Assembly (NCBI GenBank): GCA_964017185.1
Contig: OZ024869.1
Span: 1,386,501-1,450,500 of the forward strand
Direction: 5' to 3'
DNA: 64,000 bases
Source of the DNA: Rugalucina vietnamica
Taxonomy: Eukaryota > Mollusca > Bivalvia > Lucinida > Lucinidae
Positions within the stretch are counted from its first letter, which is position 1, and each line of letters starts with the position of its first letter. The translations under genes were made by a program, and so were the position numbers. Shown here piece after piece: positions 35,797-44,204 of the stretch. The notes under the pieces are model-generated. The model saw nothing but the letters and a program-made list of their open reading frames with translations. It made no database searches and was not told the DNA's origin.

Positions 35797-38660
35797 ATTT
35801 TACATTTGTATTCTAGCTGAAGATGAAAATAAGAAGTCCCCTATCAAGTTCAGTTTGTCAAGCAACAGAGAAAGCAGAGGAGATCCAAATGATGGTGATG
35901 ATGATATGACGGACCAGAAAAGTGATGATGTTGATGGTGGTGATGATGAAAACAATACAGATAATGATGACGGTGATAGTGAGGGTGATGTTGATGATGA
36001 TAATGAAGAAGATGGAGAGAACCAAGAAAATGAAGGTTTGTATTACAACTGACTTATTCCTAACAGTTAACTAAATGTTTTTGCATGTAGACAAGGTGTC
36101 AGAATACAGATATTTGATCTAGGGGCTCAAATGAAATTTGCCTAACAAAATAGTTACGTCAACGCATTACAAGAAGAGATGTTGTCAGTTTATGGCTTAA
36201 AGACATTCACAAGGTATTGTTAAACTGTCTCTTGGGGCTTTCCAGGGAAGTTAGTAGGAAAAAAATCTAAATTTAGTCACCCACACCTGAGGTGATGATC
36301 TGAAAAGTATTGTCAACTGTCTTTCGGGGGCTTTCAAAGGAAGTTATAGACAGTTGAATTAGGTAAAAATACTGTTACTTTTTCCCTAGAGATTAATCAG
36401 TATATCATTTTCTGTAGATGAGGATGAAGACAACAACGATGGGGAAGGTAAAGATATGACTGATGATGCAGGCATCAACAGGAGTACCTCAGTAGACAAT
36501 GAAAATCCTCAGACTCCTGATGAAAACAGGGACGTTATATCTGACCTCTTCCCTACAGGTATTTTATTAGATACATAAATATTTTATGGCAACAATATTG
36601 AAATTTAGGATATGACAAATATCTCAGTAGATAAATAAAATCCTCAGACACGGGCTGGAGATTACAATTTTTATGCCCCCAACTTCGAAGAAGTTTTTAT
36701 GCTCCCAACTTCGAAGAAGTTGAGGGGGCATATTGGTTTGGGTCTGTCCGTGCAGTGAGTGAGTGCATGCAGTCAGTCAGTCAGTCTGTGATCACACTGA
36801 TGCATGAGCACTCGGTCAGGAACCGTTAGAGCTAGGATCTTGAAATTTGGTATGTAGTTTGTATATGAAGATTAAGAGGACCCATATTTTTTCTTTCAGG
36901 TAAATTCAAGGGGCTAGGGGCCAATTCTGTGAGAGTTATTTCCCTTTTTAATTCTTGATAAAGTGAATAGATAGTGGATACCTTGTGTGCGCAACTCCTC
37001 CTACAGTTTTATTCCGATTCTCTTGAAACTTTACAGATGTTGTGACCATGCTTTGAAGATATGCATGTGGTTTGGATATAATCCTCAGATTAATTTTTGT
37101 CACTTTTTTCGCAATTTGAACTTAGCCATTTTTCGGGCATTTTGACAATGAAAGTGAATGGGCAGTCGGTACCTTGTGTGCGCAACTCCTCCTACAGTTT
37201 CATGCCAATTCATTTAAAACTTTACATGTATTATGTGCATGGTCTGAAGATATGCATGTGGTTTGGATATAATCCTTGGATTATTTTTTGTCATTTTTTT
37301 CTCAATTTGAACTGGATGGATAGAGGGTAACTTGTGTGTGCAACTTCTCCTACAATTTAATACCGATACTTTTGAAACTTTGCAGACATTGTGACCATGC
37401 TTTGAATATATGCATGTGGTTGGGATATACTCCTCAGATTAATTTTTGTCACTTTTTTTACAAATTGAACTTAGTCATTTTTTGGACATTTTTACATCTT
37501 GAAAGTGGCTTACCAGTTGGGGGCATAGTGTTTCATAAACACATTTTCTAGTTTTTTCCATAGCATACTGAGCATGAAATGTCAACTGCTCTGAAATCTT
37601 AAACAAAGTTGGTTAGAAATTTGAGATTTAGATCACCAAAGCCTGTAATTTCTCCTCCTAATAAATGTTAAAATGCCAACACTTGTCCCTCATTACAGAT
37701 GATGACAGTGACAGTGAGTTCCAGGATGGAGAGGACGGAGACTTTGATCTGTTTGGTCGCCTAGAGGAATCTAGGGCTCAGCTTGAGGAGGAGTTAGGGG
37801 CTGAAAAACTCATACAGGTCTATAAAACTGTACAGGTAGGCTGAGTTTGTCTGTCTTTTCAAACAATACACACCCTACGCTGAGTATAACATTGAGTTCC
37901 TGGGACATGTTGTAAAAGTAAAAGACATTAAAACAGCTGTCACAAATGTGGTAAAATGGGAACAAGCTCAGCAAAGAGGTTTTGATATTTTGTTCCAACA
38001 GTAAACTAAGATTTCTTCAAAGATAAAACAAAAGTATGTGTCATTTGATTGTATGAGTATTTTGTTTTGAAGTAGTGATCAATGGATAATTATTGCAGTG
38101 CTATTGTTTGTATAATTTCAATGTGTATACAGCTCAGAAATTTGGTAGAAACAAAAATTGTTTCAGCTAGATACTTATCACTAAGTAAAAAATAACTTTG
38201 TATTCGTGCAAAAAAAAAAAGAAAAAGAAAATGCGAAAATAGAGTAAAATATTCAACAGAAAATCTTATTTGTCCAGGTTTACAAGAATATGAGGAGGAG
38301 AATATTGAGGAGGAAGTGAAGATAGCAACAAAATTACTAGGGAAAAATAAGGAACTAGAAGCTTGAAATTTCGGATGCAAGAAGAGGAGGGATTGTACTG
38401 TCTGTGAAGCGAAAGCAAATACGCTGATCAGCTGTGCAGTAACTGCACAGCTGATCTGTGCCTTTTGTTTTTGCATATGCAAAAAGTAATATTTTCACTG
38501 GGCTTTCATTCAGGCTTTACAAGAAGACGAGGATGAGAATATAGAAGAGGGAGCAAGGATAGCAACAGAATTACTAGGGAAAGATAAGGAACACCTCTAC
38601 CCTAAAATATTCCAACTCGTCATGGCTGATGCTGCTTTTACTGATGGTAGGTTTACATAG
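21955..38660 (+). CDS. NEK1: NEK1 orthologue, 3' part (14 exons, kinase domain not in window)
   Basis: Exons: 21955-22041, 22351-22402, 22925-23111, 23603-23767, 24325-24456, 29259-29573, 31943-32141, 32540-32720, 32956-33089, 35171-35235, 35817-36035, 36418-36558, 37699-37835, 38514-38646 or to a stop at 38660. All have AG/GT borders and all phases join without a break, giving about 715 codons. NEK1 is a Ser/Thr kinase of cilia, centrosomes and DNA repair; its C-terminus binds C21orf2/CFAP410. Recognition rests on the C-terminal half: a TCSEPDLPSLFRT block, a DEDLADLM..RETMQSLL block, long Asp/Glu tracts, and the final EDEDENI...LLG...HLY.KI..LVMADAAF block, each like the end of vertebrate NEK1 as I remember it. 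Upstream there are three SAR[SP]KWG-type motifs. The first exon starts with one base that completes a codon, so at least one exon lies upstream. Orthology is confident; the exact 3' end is not. Confidence 0.92.
22351..22402 (+). CDS. NEK1: NEK1 exon b
   Basis: Strong T-rich acceptor ending TTTCTAG, donor AAG|GTACAA. Encodes TPIQRQREEILRKLNKK, a basic and probably helical segment. Phase in 2, out 0, matching both neighbours. Confidence 0.8.
22571..22806. mobile_element. Foldback MITE (GAGCCGC family), in NEK1 intron
   Basis: TGAGCCTATGCTTGAGAAAA to TTTTCCCATGCAGTGGCTCA. Central hairpin CTGATCAGCTTCGCAGTTAC / TGCGAAGCTGATCTG. Confidence 0.88.
22925..23111 (+). CDS. NEK1: NEK1 exon c (two KWG motifs)
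   Basis: Acceptor CCTACAG, donor GAAG|GTTAAC. Holds two near-repeats: EEESKDSARSKWGAG and EEEPEDSARPKWGAG. The apparent open frame reaching back to 22631 reads through intronic MITE sequence (22571-22806) and is not coding. Confidence 0.87.
23603..23767 (+). CDS. NEK1: NEK1 exon d (third KWG motif)
   Basis: Acceptor ATCATAG, donor TCAG|GTCTGT. Encodes SARDKVIMNPDSARPKWG followed by KPGETVLNVLQGVPL, the third copy of the SAR.KWG motif. Phase 1 on both sides. Confidence 0.87.
23950..24240. repeat. Dispersed repeat shared with 56,712-56,990
   Basis: CAGGCAAAGCTTCTA, CTGAACCTGCCCAGGAA, GTCATGACATCCTAAT, TGACCAT.GCTGTTGACTGGG. Probably the body of a SINE. In a NEK1 intron. Confidence 0.7.
24325..24456 (+). 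CDS. NEK1: NEK1 exon e
   Basis: Acceptor TTTGTAG, donor CAAG|GTATTT. Encodes a low-complexity linker beginning DDSLGESPSPAPAIG and ending ENAQAQQ. Phase 1 on both sides. A pearl-like element starts about 65 bp into the following intron. Confidence 0.8.
25622..26753. mobile_element. Non-autonomous TIR element nested in the pearl-like element
   Basis: Perfect 22-bp terminal inverted repeats (ATGTCCAATGAAAACGTACC.. at 25,625-25,646 and its inverse at 26,729-26,750). The flank is TATA-rich, so the target duplication cannot be read. The interior is CpG-rich with no recognisable transposase. The superfamily is not assigned. Confidence 0.85.
27769..28803. mobile_element. hAT-like non-autonomous element nested in the pearl-like element
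   Basis: Perfect 32-bp inverted ends starting CAAGGACACTCTATCGAGAG. Flanked by ATTTTAA on both sides (27,762-27,768; 28,804-28,810), or GATTTTAA if the last G is counted as flank. The empty site is visible at about 34,838-34,850. The 7-8-bp duplication and the CAAGG end suggest hAT. No transposase frame. Confidence 0.85.
29259..29573 (+). CDS. NEK1: NEK1 exon f (Ser/Pro-rich linker)
   Basis: Acceptor GTCTTCAG, donor TTTTG|GTTAGT. Encodes a disordered Ser/Pro/Glu-rich stretch (STNPNIPSPISSSQISPS ... GKPPVPEKPLILPKPVLLPK). The last 63 bases and the donor are repeated exactly 126 bp downstream. The in-frame ATG at 29108 and the residues before the acceptor are intron. Confidence 0.85.
29511..29762. 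repeat. Exact 126-bp tandem duplication over the exon f donor
   Basis: 29,511-29,636 is repeated at 29,637-29,762 with no difference that I can see. It covers the last 63 coding bases, the donor TTTTG|GTTAGT and intron sequence. Confidence 0.93.
29875..31570. mobile_element. TIR element interrupted by a Helitron-like element
   Basis: Left AGTCTGGCGGGTCAGCCGTC and a nearby TCATTTTGACGTCTGACTCC are mirrored by GGAGTCAGACGGCAAAATGA and GACGGCTGACCAGTCAGACT at the right. Each end is itself a small hairpin. The centre holds the element at 30,008-31,180. Confidence 0.65.
30008..31180 (+). mobile_element. Helitron/Helentron-like element, ATACCCCCGG family, in NEK1 intron
   Basis: 5' TATACCCCCGGCATTTATGC hairpin, CCGTTCG and (TTAG)n stretch, four ~165-175-bp core units (GGGCTAGAGGTCAAAATCTA; CCATAGGTACC.TATAGGGTT), a 19-T run, then GGGGGTATACGTGCCTCTCA hairpin and TTTTTCTAG|T. 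Confidence 0.82.
31943..32141 (+). CDS. NEK1: NEK1 exon g
   Basis: Acceptor TTGATCAG, donor AA|GTAAGT. Encodes a Gly/Gln-rich linker (GTQQQQGSQTPAGGGDGD) ending in the acidic ISELDDSTGEK. Phase 1 in, 2 out. Confidence 0.86.
32540..32720 (+). CDS. NEK1: NEK1 exon h (SEPDLPSLFRT block)
   Basis: Acceptor ATCTTTCAG, donor GAG|GTAGGT. Encodes LLRTCSEPDLPSLFRTMSKE, the clearest NEK1 landmark in the window, then the basic/Ser RRHSLSDMSTVQEE, which looks like a possible phosphosite. Phase 2 in, 0 out. Confidence 0.93.
32956..33089 (+). CDS. NEK1: NEK1 exon i (acidic)
   Basis: Acceptor CCCCTAG, donor GA|GTAAGT. Encodes DEDSMAAVLQSMEKATTEEG then an almost pure Asp/Glu/Asn tract. An open frame on the opposite strand here is the complement of the acidic codons. 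Confidence 0.88.
33202..35018 (+). mobile_element. Pearl-like Helitron-type element, uninterrupted sister copy
   Basis: The same ends and the same order of diverged core units as 24,523-28,983, without the nested insertions. Ends in GGACCATTGGTCC, CTGG|T. In the NEK1 intron between exons i and j. Confidence 0.88.
35171..35235 (+). CDS. NEK1: NEK1 exon j
   Basis: Acceptor ATTTTCAG, donor GACT|GTGAGT. Encodes DEDLADLMSVRETMQSLLID, a short predicted helix found before the acidic region in NEK1. It sits between a pearl-like element ending at 35018 and a MITE starting at 35260. Confidence 0.88.
35260..35503. mobile_element. Foldback MITE (GAGCCGC family), in NEK1 intron
   Basis: TGAGCCGCATCGTGAGAAAA to TTTTCTCGCGTCGCGGCTCA. 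Central AGCTTCGCGGTAACCGCGAA GCT hairpin. Confidence 0.9.
35699..35794. repeat. TGT / TGA microsatellite next to a NEK1 acceptor
   Basis: (TTG)n, then about 22 (ATG) units, ending 22 bases before exon k. Confidence 0.97.
35817..36035 (+). CDS. NEK1: NEK1 exon k (Asp-rich)
   Basis: Acceptor GTATTCTAG, donor GAAG|GTTTGT. Encodes SEDENKKSPIKFSLSSNRES followed by about 50 residues dominated by Asp, Glu, Gly and Asn. It is preceded within 22 bp by a long TGA microsatellite. The Met-rich frame starting at 35699 is that microsatellite, not protein. Confidence 0.86.
36418..36558 (+). CDS. NEK1: NEK1 exon l
   Basis: Acceptor TTCTGTAG, donor ACAG|GTATTT. Encodes DEDEDNNDGEGKDMTDDAGI then INRSTSVDNENPQTP and VISDLFPT. 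Phase 1 on both sides. Confidence 0.86.
36671..37551 (+). mobile_element. Helitron/Helentron-like element, ATGCCCCC family, in NEK1 intron
   Basis: 5' TATGCCCCCAACTTCGAAGA (partly duplicated), AGTCAGTCAGTC stretch, three ~180-bp core units (CTTGTGTGCGCAACTCCTCC; GATATGCATGTGGTTTGGAT), 3' GGGGGCATAGTGTTTCATAA hairpin, ATTTTCTAG|T. Confidence 0.82.
37699..37835 (+). CDS. NEK1: NEK1 exon m (start of C-terminal domain)
   Basis: Acceptor CATTACAG, donor CAG|GTAGGC. Encodes DDSDSEFQDGEDGDFDLFGR then LEESRAQLEEELGAEKLIQV YKTVQ, the first helix of the conserved C-terminal domain. Phase 1 in, 0 out. Confidence 0.92.
38278..38355 (+). pseudogene. Truncated duplicate of NEK1 exon n
   Basis: About 78 bases after a CCAG closely match the first part of exon n (TTACAAGAA, ATAGCAACA.AATTACTAGGG, AATAAGGAAC are shared). 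One base is missing at the start, so splicing at CCAG would shift the frame and hit a stop after about 14 codons. The copy breaks off into a MITE fragment that begins at about 38352. I infer a partial exon duplication later cut short by the MITE. Confidence 0.75.
38352..38487. mobile_element. Foldback MITE fragment
   Basis: The right half only: GAAGCTTGAAATTTCGGAT, the CTGATCAGCTGTGCAGTAAC hairpin, CTTTTGTTTTTGCATATGC. It abuts the duplicated NEK1 exon piece. Confidence 0.75.
38514..38660 (+). CDS. NEK1: NEK1 exon n (C-terminal domain, probable end)
   Basis: Acceptor CATTCAG. Encodes ALQEDEDENIEEGARIATEL then LGKDKEHLYPKIFQLVMADA AFTD, the conserved NEK1 C-terminus. Two endings are possible. 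Read straight on, it gives GRFT and a TAG at 38658-38660, with AATAAA at 38683-38688. If the consensus donor G|GTAGGT at 38647 is used, a short exon must follow: 39323-39354 (strong acceptor, ends LLEVTVQW-stop) or 41439-41524. The coordinates given assume read-through. Confidence 0.85.
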   Translation, partial: ALQEDEDENIEEGARIATELLGKDKEHLYPKIFQLVMADAAFTDGRFT

Positions 38661-38682
38661 TAAACATTTGTTTCAGCACTGA

Positions 38683-38688
38683 AATAAA
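38683..38688 (+). promoter_or_regulatory. Candidate polyadenylation signal of NEK1
   Basis: AATAAA lies 22 bases after the read-through stop of exon n. It would give a very short 3' UTR. Transcript data would decide. Confidence 0.35.
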
Positions 38689-38689
38689 C

Positions 38690-38884
38690 TGTTTGTTTGT
38701 TTTGAGGTTTAATGTCCTAGTCAGCAATTTTTCAGTAATGTCAGGATCAAGCCAATGCTTCCTGGGTATTAGCCAGTACTTAAGGGAATAAAAGTGGCTT
38801 GCTCAAGGACACAACACAGCACCCAACAGGATTTGAACCATGACTTTCTTGATTGGAAAGCCGATGCTCTACCACAAGGCCCTG
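38690..38884 (-). mobile_element. tRNA-derived SINE, family 2
   Basis: On the - strand: GGCCTTGTGGTAGAGCATCG (A box), GGTTCAAATCC (B box), TGTCCTTGAGCAAGCCACTT body. Sister copy at 48,398. Confidence 0.8.
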
Positions 38885-38951
38885 AAATTATAACTTGAAA
38901 AACTGTTAAATAGAATTTGCTAAAAACTGTTTGTTTTGCATCATCTAACAT

Positions 38952-39187
38952 TTGAGCTGCCTCCTGGAAAAACCAACAATGTGGTTTCCGAACAGGTCCA
39001 ACACAAACCAACTTGTACAAGCACAGAAAAGAGCTAGAAGCTTGAAATTTAGGAGTTAAGTAGAGGAGGAATTGTACTATCCGAGTAGCAAAATCAAAGG
39101 CGCTGATCAGCTTCGCAGTTACTGCGAAGCTGATCTGCACCTTTGTTTTCGCCTATGCAGATTGTTGGTTTTCCCATGGGGTGGCTC
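38952..39187. mobile_element. Foldback MITE (GAGCCGC family)
   Basis: TGAGCTGCCTCCTGGAAAAA to TTTTCCCATGGGGTGGCTCA. Intact central GATCAGCTTCGCAGTTACTG hairpin. Confidence 0.9.
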
Positions 39188-39354
39188 AAATTTTGAAACT
39201 TATTATGCAGTTAAACTCGTACTTGAAATATATGAATGAACAGTTATAATAAGCCAGTATAGGAGAGCTTCTTCAATTCCTTCTCATTTCATATTCTTTT
39301 CAATTCATCTATGCTGTTTTAGGAGAGCTGCTTGAGGTAACTGTGCAGTGGTAA

Positions 39355-40340
39355 CTTGTGCTTCTTGGTGTCTTATTCATAGTATGGAAGCACTGACACA
39401 ATTAATTTGGGGATTTTGTTCAAAACTTTGAGCTTCATTTTCCTTTGTTTCTAGCTCTGTCTGTATCACAATTTCACACCCTTCTTATTTGTCTTAATAC
39501 ATGCAAAATGCCACGTTCTTTCATGGACATTACAGTAGATCATAAAATTAAGGATGATACCTTAAAAATTTGATATTTTAATTGAAAATGTTATTTGGAC
39601 ATATCTTCTTTGCACAGAGCAAATAGAAAAAATGGGGGTCTTTGAACTTGGCTTTGATTTACACTTGTTAGAAAAAAAAACATTTGGTGTATCAGGCATT
39701 TATTTGCCATTTGTTACTATTCTTTGGAAATTAAGGTTTCAAAAAACACTAGGACTATTGAAATACCAGACATTTCAATAGAAGTTGATTTTGCTAAGTG
39801 TATGTAAGCAGTATCACATATGAGCTTTGCCAAAAATAGAATGGCTAACAGATTTTTGGTAAATTTGTGATTTCAGGTTTGTTTTGTTTTAATCCTTGTG
39901 AACTTAGTAAATCCAATATTATTTAAGGACTATCTGGCAAATTTCCATGAAAAACTTTTAGGTTGTACGTCTTTTTGAATTTTATTATTTGATGAGAAAA
40001 ACTTATGTGGACACCAAAACTAAAAGAAATACTACACATGATTATGTTATAGCAACCCCCTTCATTTTGCTTGCTTTTTGGGGACTGCTTTTATGGAAAG
40101 CATATTTAAATTGCAATTGTCTGTTTTGAATCATATTGATATAGCAACGTTTCTGTATTGATATTTAGTAAAAGTTAAGAATGTACCATGAGTTTATGTA
40201 GCTATACAAGCAGCTTTAATCTTCCCTTTGTCACAAACTTTAAAATCATGATTCATAACAATGTTACATAAAATTGATTGTAACATGGCCTTTACAATGA
40301 CATCGTGAGTGTCACTTCTATTCCGAAAGCTTTCCATATA
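39355..40340. other. No feature recognised
   Basis: AT-rich, without a gene or clear repeat. It could be the NEK1 3' UTR or an intron if the gene ends at 39,354 or later. Confidence 0.35.
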
Positions 40341-40576
40341 TGAGCCACCTCGTGGGAAAACCAACAATGTGGTTTTTGAACAGGTCTGACACAAACTGGC
40401 CTGTACAGCTACAGAAGATTGCTAGAAGCATGAAAATTCGTATTTAGGAAGTAGAGGGATTGTACTATCTGTGTAGCAAAAACGAAGGCGCTGATCAGCT
40501 TCGCGGTAACCGCGAAGCTGATCTGCGTCTTTGTTTTCGCCTATGCAGATTGTTGGTTTTCCCATGGGGTGGCTCA
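40341..40576. mobile_element. Foldback MITE (GAGCCGC family)
   Basis: TGAGCCACCTCGTGGGAAAA to TTTTCCCATGGGGTGGCTCA. TA lies on both sides. Confidence 0.92.
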
Positions 40577-41010
40577 TATTTAGCCTATTTATGCTATTTG
40601 TTTGTTTTGCATATTAAAATTTTATCTTTTCAAAATCCAAAACTATCAATAACTGCTTTCTGAAAAATTTCTCTCCAAGATGTTAGTATAATCCTTATGG
40701 TAAACAACTGTCTCAGGCAGGCAGAGGCAAGGTGTGAATGATCAAAAGTTTAACTTTTGTATTGTATGCCATTTACATTCACTTACTATTTGTTCACATC
40801 AACCTAACAAATCCTGTAATCACCCAATTTGTTTTTTCAGACAAAACATGCAACGTTATTTGTAAAGTTTGTTATGCCTGAAAGTAGGTTTTGAATAAGT
40901 GCAAACACTTTTTTTTTGTGACCTTTTGAATATTTAGAAGTACATGTAAACAATAGCTGAAATTAAGCTAAATCATAAGGAAAATTATGAAAACAGTGAT
41001 ACTTTCCATA

Positions 41011-41226
41011 TGAGCCTGTGCGTGAGAAAACCAACAATTTGGATTTCGACCAGGTCTGACACAAACCGGGCTGTAGAGTCACAGAAGATGGTCAGAGGCT
41101 GGAACTTTTTGATTTACAAAGTAGAGGCATTGTACTATCCGTGTAGCGAAAACAAAGGCGCTGATCAGCTGATCTGCGCTTTTGTTTTCGCCTATGCAGA
41201 TTGTTGGTTTTCCCACGCGACGGCTC
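41011..41226. mobile_element. Foldback MITE (GAGCCGC family), short hairpin form
   Basis: TGAGCCTGTGCGTGAGAAAA to TTTTCCCACGCGACGGCTCA. The central stem is reduced to GCGCTGATCAGCTGATCTGC. TA lies on both sides. Confidence 0.9.
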
Positions 41227-41583
41227 ATATGCAAACACATTATTTAGGATAGGGCAGTATCATTTGACAAGCTAATATTATGCTTCTTATGTATGGTAGT
41301 CCAAAATAACCATTTTACACTTGTATTACTTGAACAAAACACAAGGTTTTTGTCAAACAATTTCCCACTGTGATGCTGTAGTACATAGGTCTCCGAGTTC
41401 TATTTTGATCTTTCAGCATCATCACATTTCCATTTCAGATAGCTCAATAGATTGTGATGATCTTACATTATTCACCGCTTCACTCAGGTGTGATATATTT
41501 CTATATTGCATGTCTGTGTTGTAGCATGCCTCATAGAATTTTGATGTACCGGGTTATGCACAATTAATGTTATCATTCACAAT

Positions 41584-41816
41584 TGAGCCGCCTCGTGGGA
41601 AAACCAACAACCTGTGTGAACAGGTCCCACACAAACCGGTCTGTACAAGCACAGAAAAGAGCTAGACGCTTGAAATTTCGGATTTAAGTAGAAGAGGAAC
41701 TATACTATCCGAGTGGCGAAAACAAAGGTGCTGATCAGCTTCGCGGTTACCGCGAAGCTGATCTACGTCTTTGTTTTCGCCTATGCAGATTGTTGGTTTT
41801 CCCATGGGGCGGCTCA
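41584..41816. mobile_element. Foldback MITE (GAGCCGC family)
   Basis: TGAGCCGCCTCGTGGGAAAA to TTTTCCCATGGGGCGGCTCA. Intact AGCTTCGCGGTTACCGCGAA hairpin. Confidence 0.92.
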
Positions 41817-41819
41817 TTT

Positions 41820-42438
41820 ATTAGGAAATGTTTAATCTTGCCAGTAATGTATTTTGTGTTACATAAGCTTGTGGTAATTGTATTGTTGGGTTTATGTTTA
41901 GATTGTATGGGTAGCATTTCTACATTAACTGAATATACATGCCTTAATTAAGCATCATTATGTTTATATCATTGATGTTGTGGTTTTTAACCAAATAGTG
42001 TAGCTTTGGTCAACTTAAGCGCAGTAGGTCATATCAAAAGTAGATGAATAGGAGAAAGTCTGCATCTGCTGATAATAGGTATTGGAAAGGCACAGTACTA
42101 ATTTCCCCCATACCGATAACATGTGATGACGTAGCAGACCTGAAACAGTGTTGCTATAAATAGAAACGGCTCATGGGATAGGTAAATCGCACCTCTGCAG
42201 CGGCATCTGTATAGCACAGTAGGCATAAAATTGGCCATAATTGAACCTATTGTTAGACCAATTATTTCATTAATATGTATGTTGTATCAAGGCCGTTATC
42301 ATGAACATATGTAGCATAGAGACGCGGTGCAATTTAATCCCTTTTGAGAAAACTGAAAACATGTTATTGACAACGGTTATGTAATTGAGACCAGAATCGC
42401 AATGTTTCCTTCATGTAAAGACTCCTTTATATATATAC
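41820..42438. other. No feature recognised
   Basis: No open frame or repeat that I can support. Confidence 0.35.
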
Positions 42439-43370
42439 ACATGGAAATAAGTTAGGGAACACCTGTAATAATGTGACTTCCAACTTTGGACTGTATATAT
42501 CCTTCTTTGTAAGAATTAAAAAGAATGTTTCGACAGCTTGACAGAATCTGTAGTATCAAAAGTTGTTTCTATGTGAAAATGGAAAGCATCAAACATAAAC
42601 TACGGCGGACAGCGGCCATCTTTGATTCAGAAATTGTTTGCTAGATTTTCGGAATGCGCTGATATTCTTTGCGATAACTTCATTCTGTGAACTCGCATTG
42701 TCGTATTTTTTCTTCAGCGTCAAGCTGAGAACTTGCCTGTAGATTGGGTATCATTAATTCTTTATTTTCTGACCGACTGTGGGCGGTAGCTCCATACTTT
42801 TTCGGGGGTAGGTTTCATGATCACGTTTTGTTCTTTGGCTATACATTTTGCAGGTTGTTAACGTTGGGCCAGATACTCGATATGACTCTTTAGGAATTTA
42901 AACATGCACATTCTGGTCATAGCGCCATAGCGGAATTATTCTTTTACGGCTTTATTTGCAAAAAAATTCAACAATTTTGTCTTCCATAGAAATCAATGCA
43001 AACTGCAGATTTTGTATGATTAGGTGGTTTGAAGATGAAACATGAATTTTTAGATCCGAAGTCGTTTATTCATTGAGAACGATCAGATGCAACATTCTAT
43101 TCCAGTTTCGCAATCAAAAGTGGAGTTTTACAGAGTGCAGAAGCAATAAGGCAAACTCGTATCTAGTAAAAGAAGAGTTTTTCATATATGGCACATTGTG
43201 TCCTCCGTAGCACAAGGACAAAATGTTGTGAATGTCCATAAATTGGCCTGTCGCTAGGCCAAGGTATGAAGTACTAGCGATTAAAATTTCAATATCGCCA
43301 GAAAATAGGAAAATGGATTTTTTCAAACATTTCCGAAGAGCTAAAAGTGTTCCCTAACTTATTTCCATGT
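42439..43370. mobile_element. Non-autonomous TIR element, ~930 bp
   Basis: Perfect 24-bp inverted ends, ACATGGAAATAAGTTAGGGA.. and ..TCCCTAACTTATTTCCATGT. TATATATAC lies immediately left and, one base off, right of the element, which would be a 9-bp duplication, but the sequence is low-complexity. No transposase. Confidence 0.85.
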
Positions 43371-43586
43371 TTATATATACAATTTACATCGTATCTAGAA
43401 ACTTCTTGATTGTATACATATAAAACCATGCATGTTCTATGCCGACATGATTGAAAAAACTTTTGGCTGAATCAGTAAATCTTTCAAATACATGCAATAC
43501 AAATGTGCGACTAACAAAAGATAAGATCAACCACGATATTCACTAATGCATGAAAGTTGAAAATCGCGAGCAAATCACACATTTTA

Positions 43587-44201
43587 AACAGCAGTCACAC
43601 TGTAGCGTATAACTTGAACGCGCGCCGGGTGTATGAAAAATCTCAACACGCTGAAGAATTTGGACGTATAAAATTTAATTTGTTCCTTTTACTCGTTTTA
43701 GCAGTCACACAGTTGCACGTGACTGAGGCGTGTGCCGGACGTATAAAAATATCTAAGTTTTAGAGTATGTTTGTGTTACGTCCCAAACACGCTATGCTCG
43801 CGCTACAGGCGCGCAGCAAACGTTCAGTGCGCGTCTCACACACGCTTGGGGCACGCTACTGAAGCAGTATCTCATAAAATCGGAACGCGCATGTAGCGTA
43901 CACTGGCGTGCCTCAAACGTGGGCCGAACACGTTCAAAGCGTATTCAACGGGCCTGTAACGCACGCGTGGAACTTATTCGAAAAAGTATAACTGACCGGG
44001 ACACGCCAAGCCTCTAGAAAATTTTTAAGCATGTTTAAAAATGAAAACGTTTGGAGCCCAAACGCGCCTGGAGCGCGCAGCAACTCACAGCGCGACGTAT
44101 ATCAACATGCACCAAGCGTACACCAAGTGTACAAAACGCGGGTGTAACACGCTTCTCACGTTGAATTTTACATTTTTGTACATTAATGTGTGACTGTTGT
44201 T
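43587..44201. mobile_element. TTA-flanked TIR element filled with ACGCGC-type words
   Basis: Left AACAGCAGTCACAC; right, inverted, AACAACAGTCACAC; TTA on both sides (43,584-43,586; 44,202-44,204). The interior is CpG-rich with repeated AACACGCT, GCGTACAC, GCGCGCAGCAA. It shares CAGTCACAC with the end of the element at 6,931. No transposase. Confidence 0.78.
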
Positions 44202-44204
44202 TTA

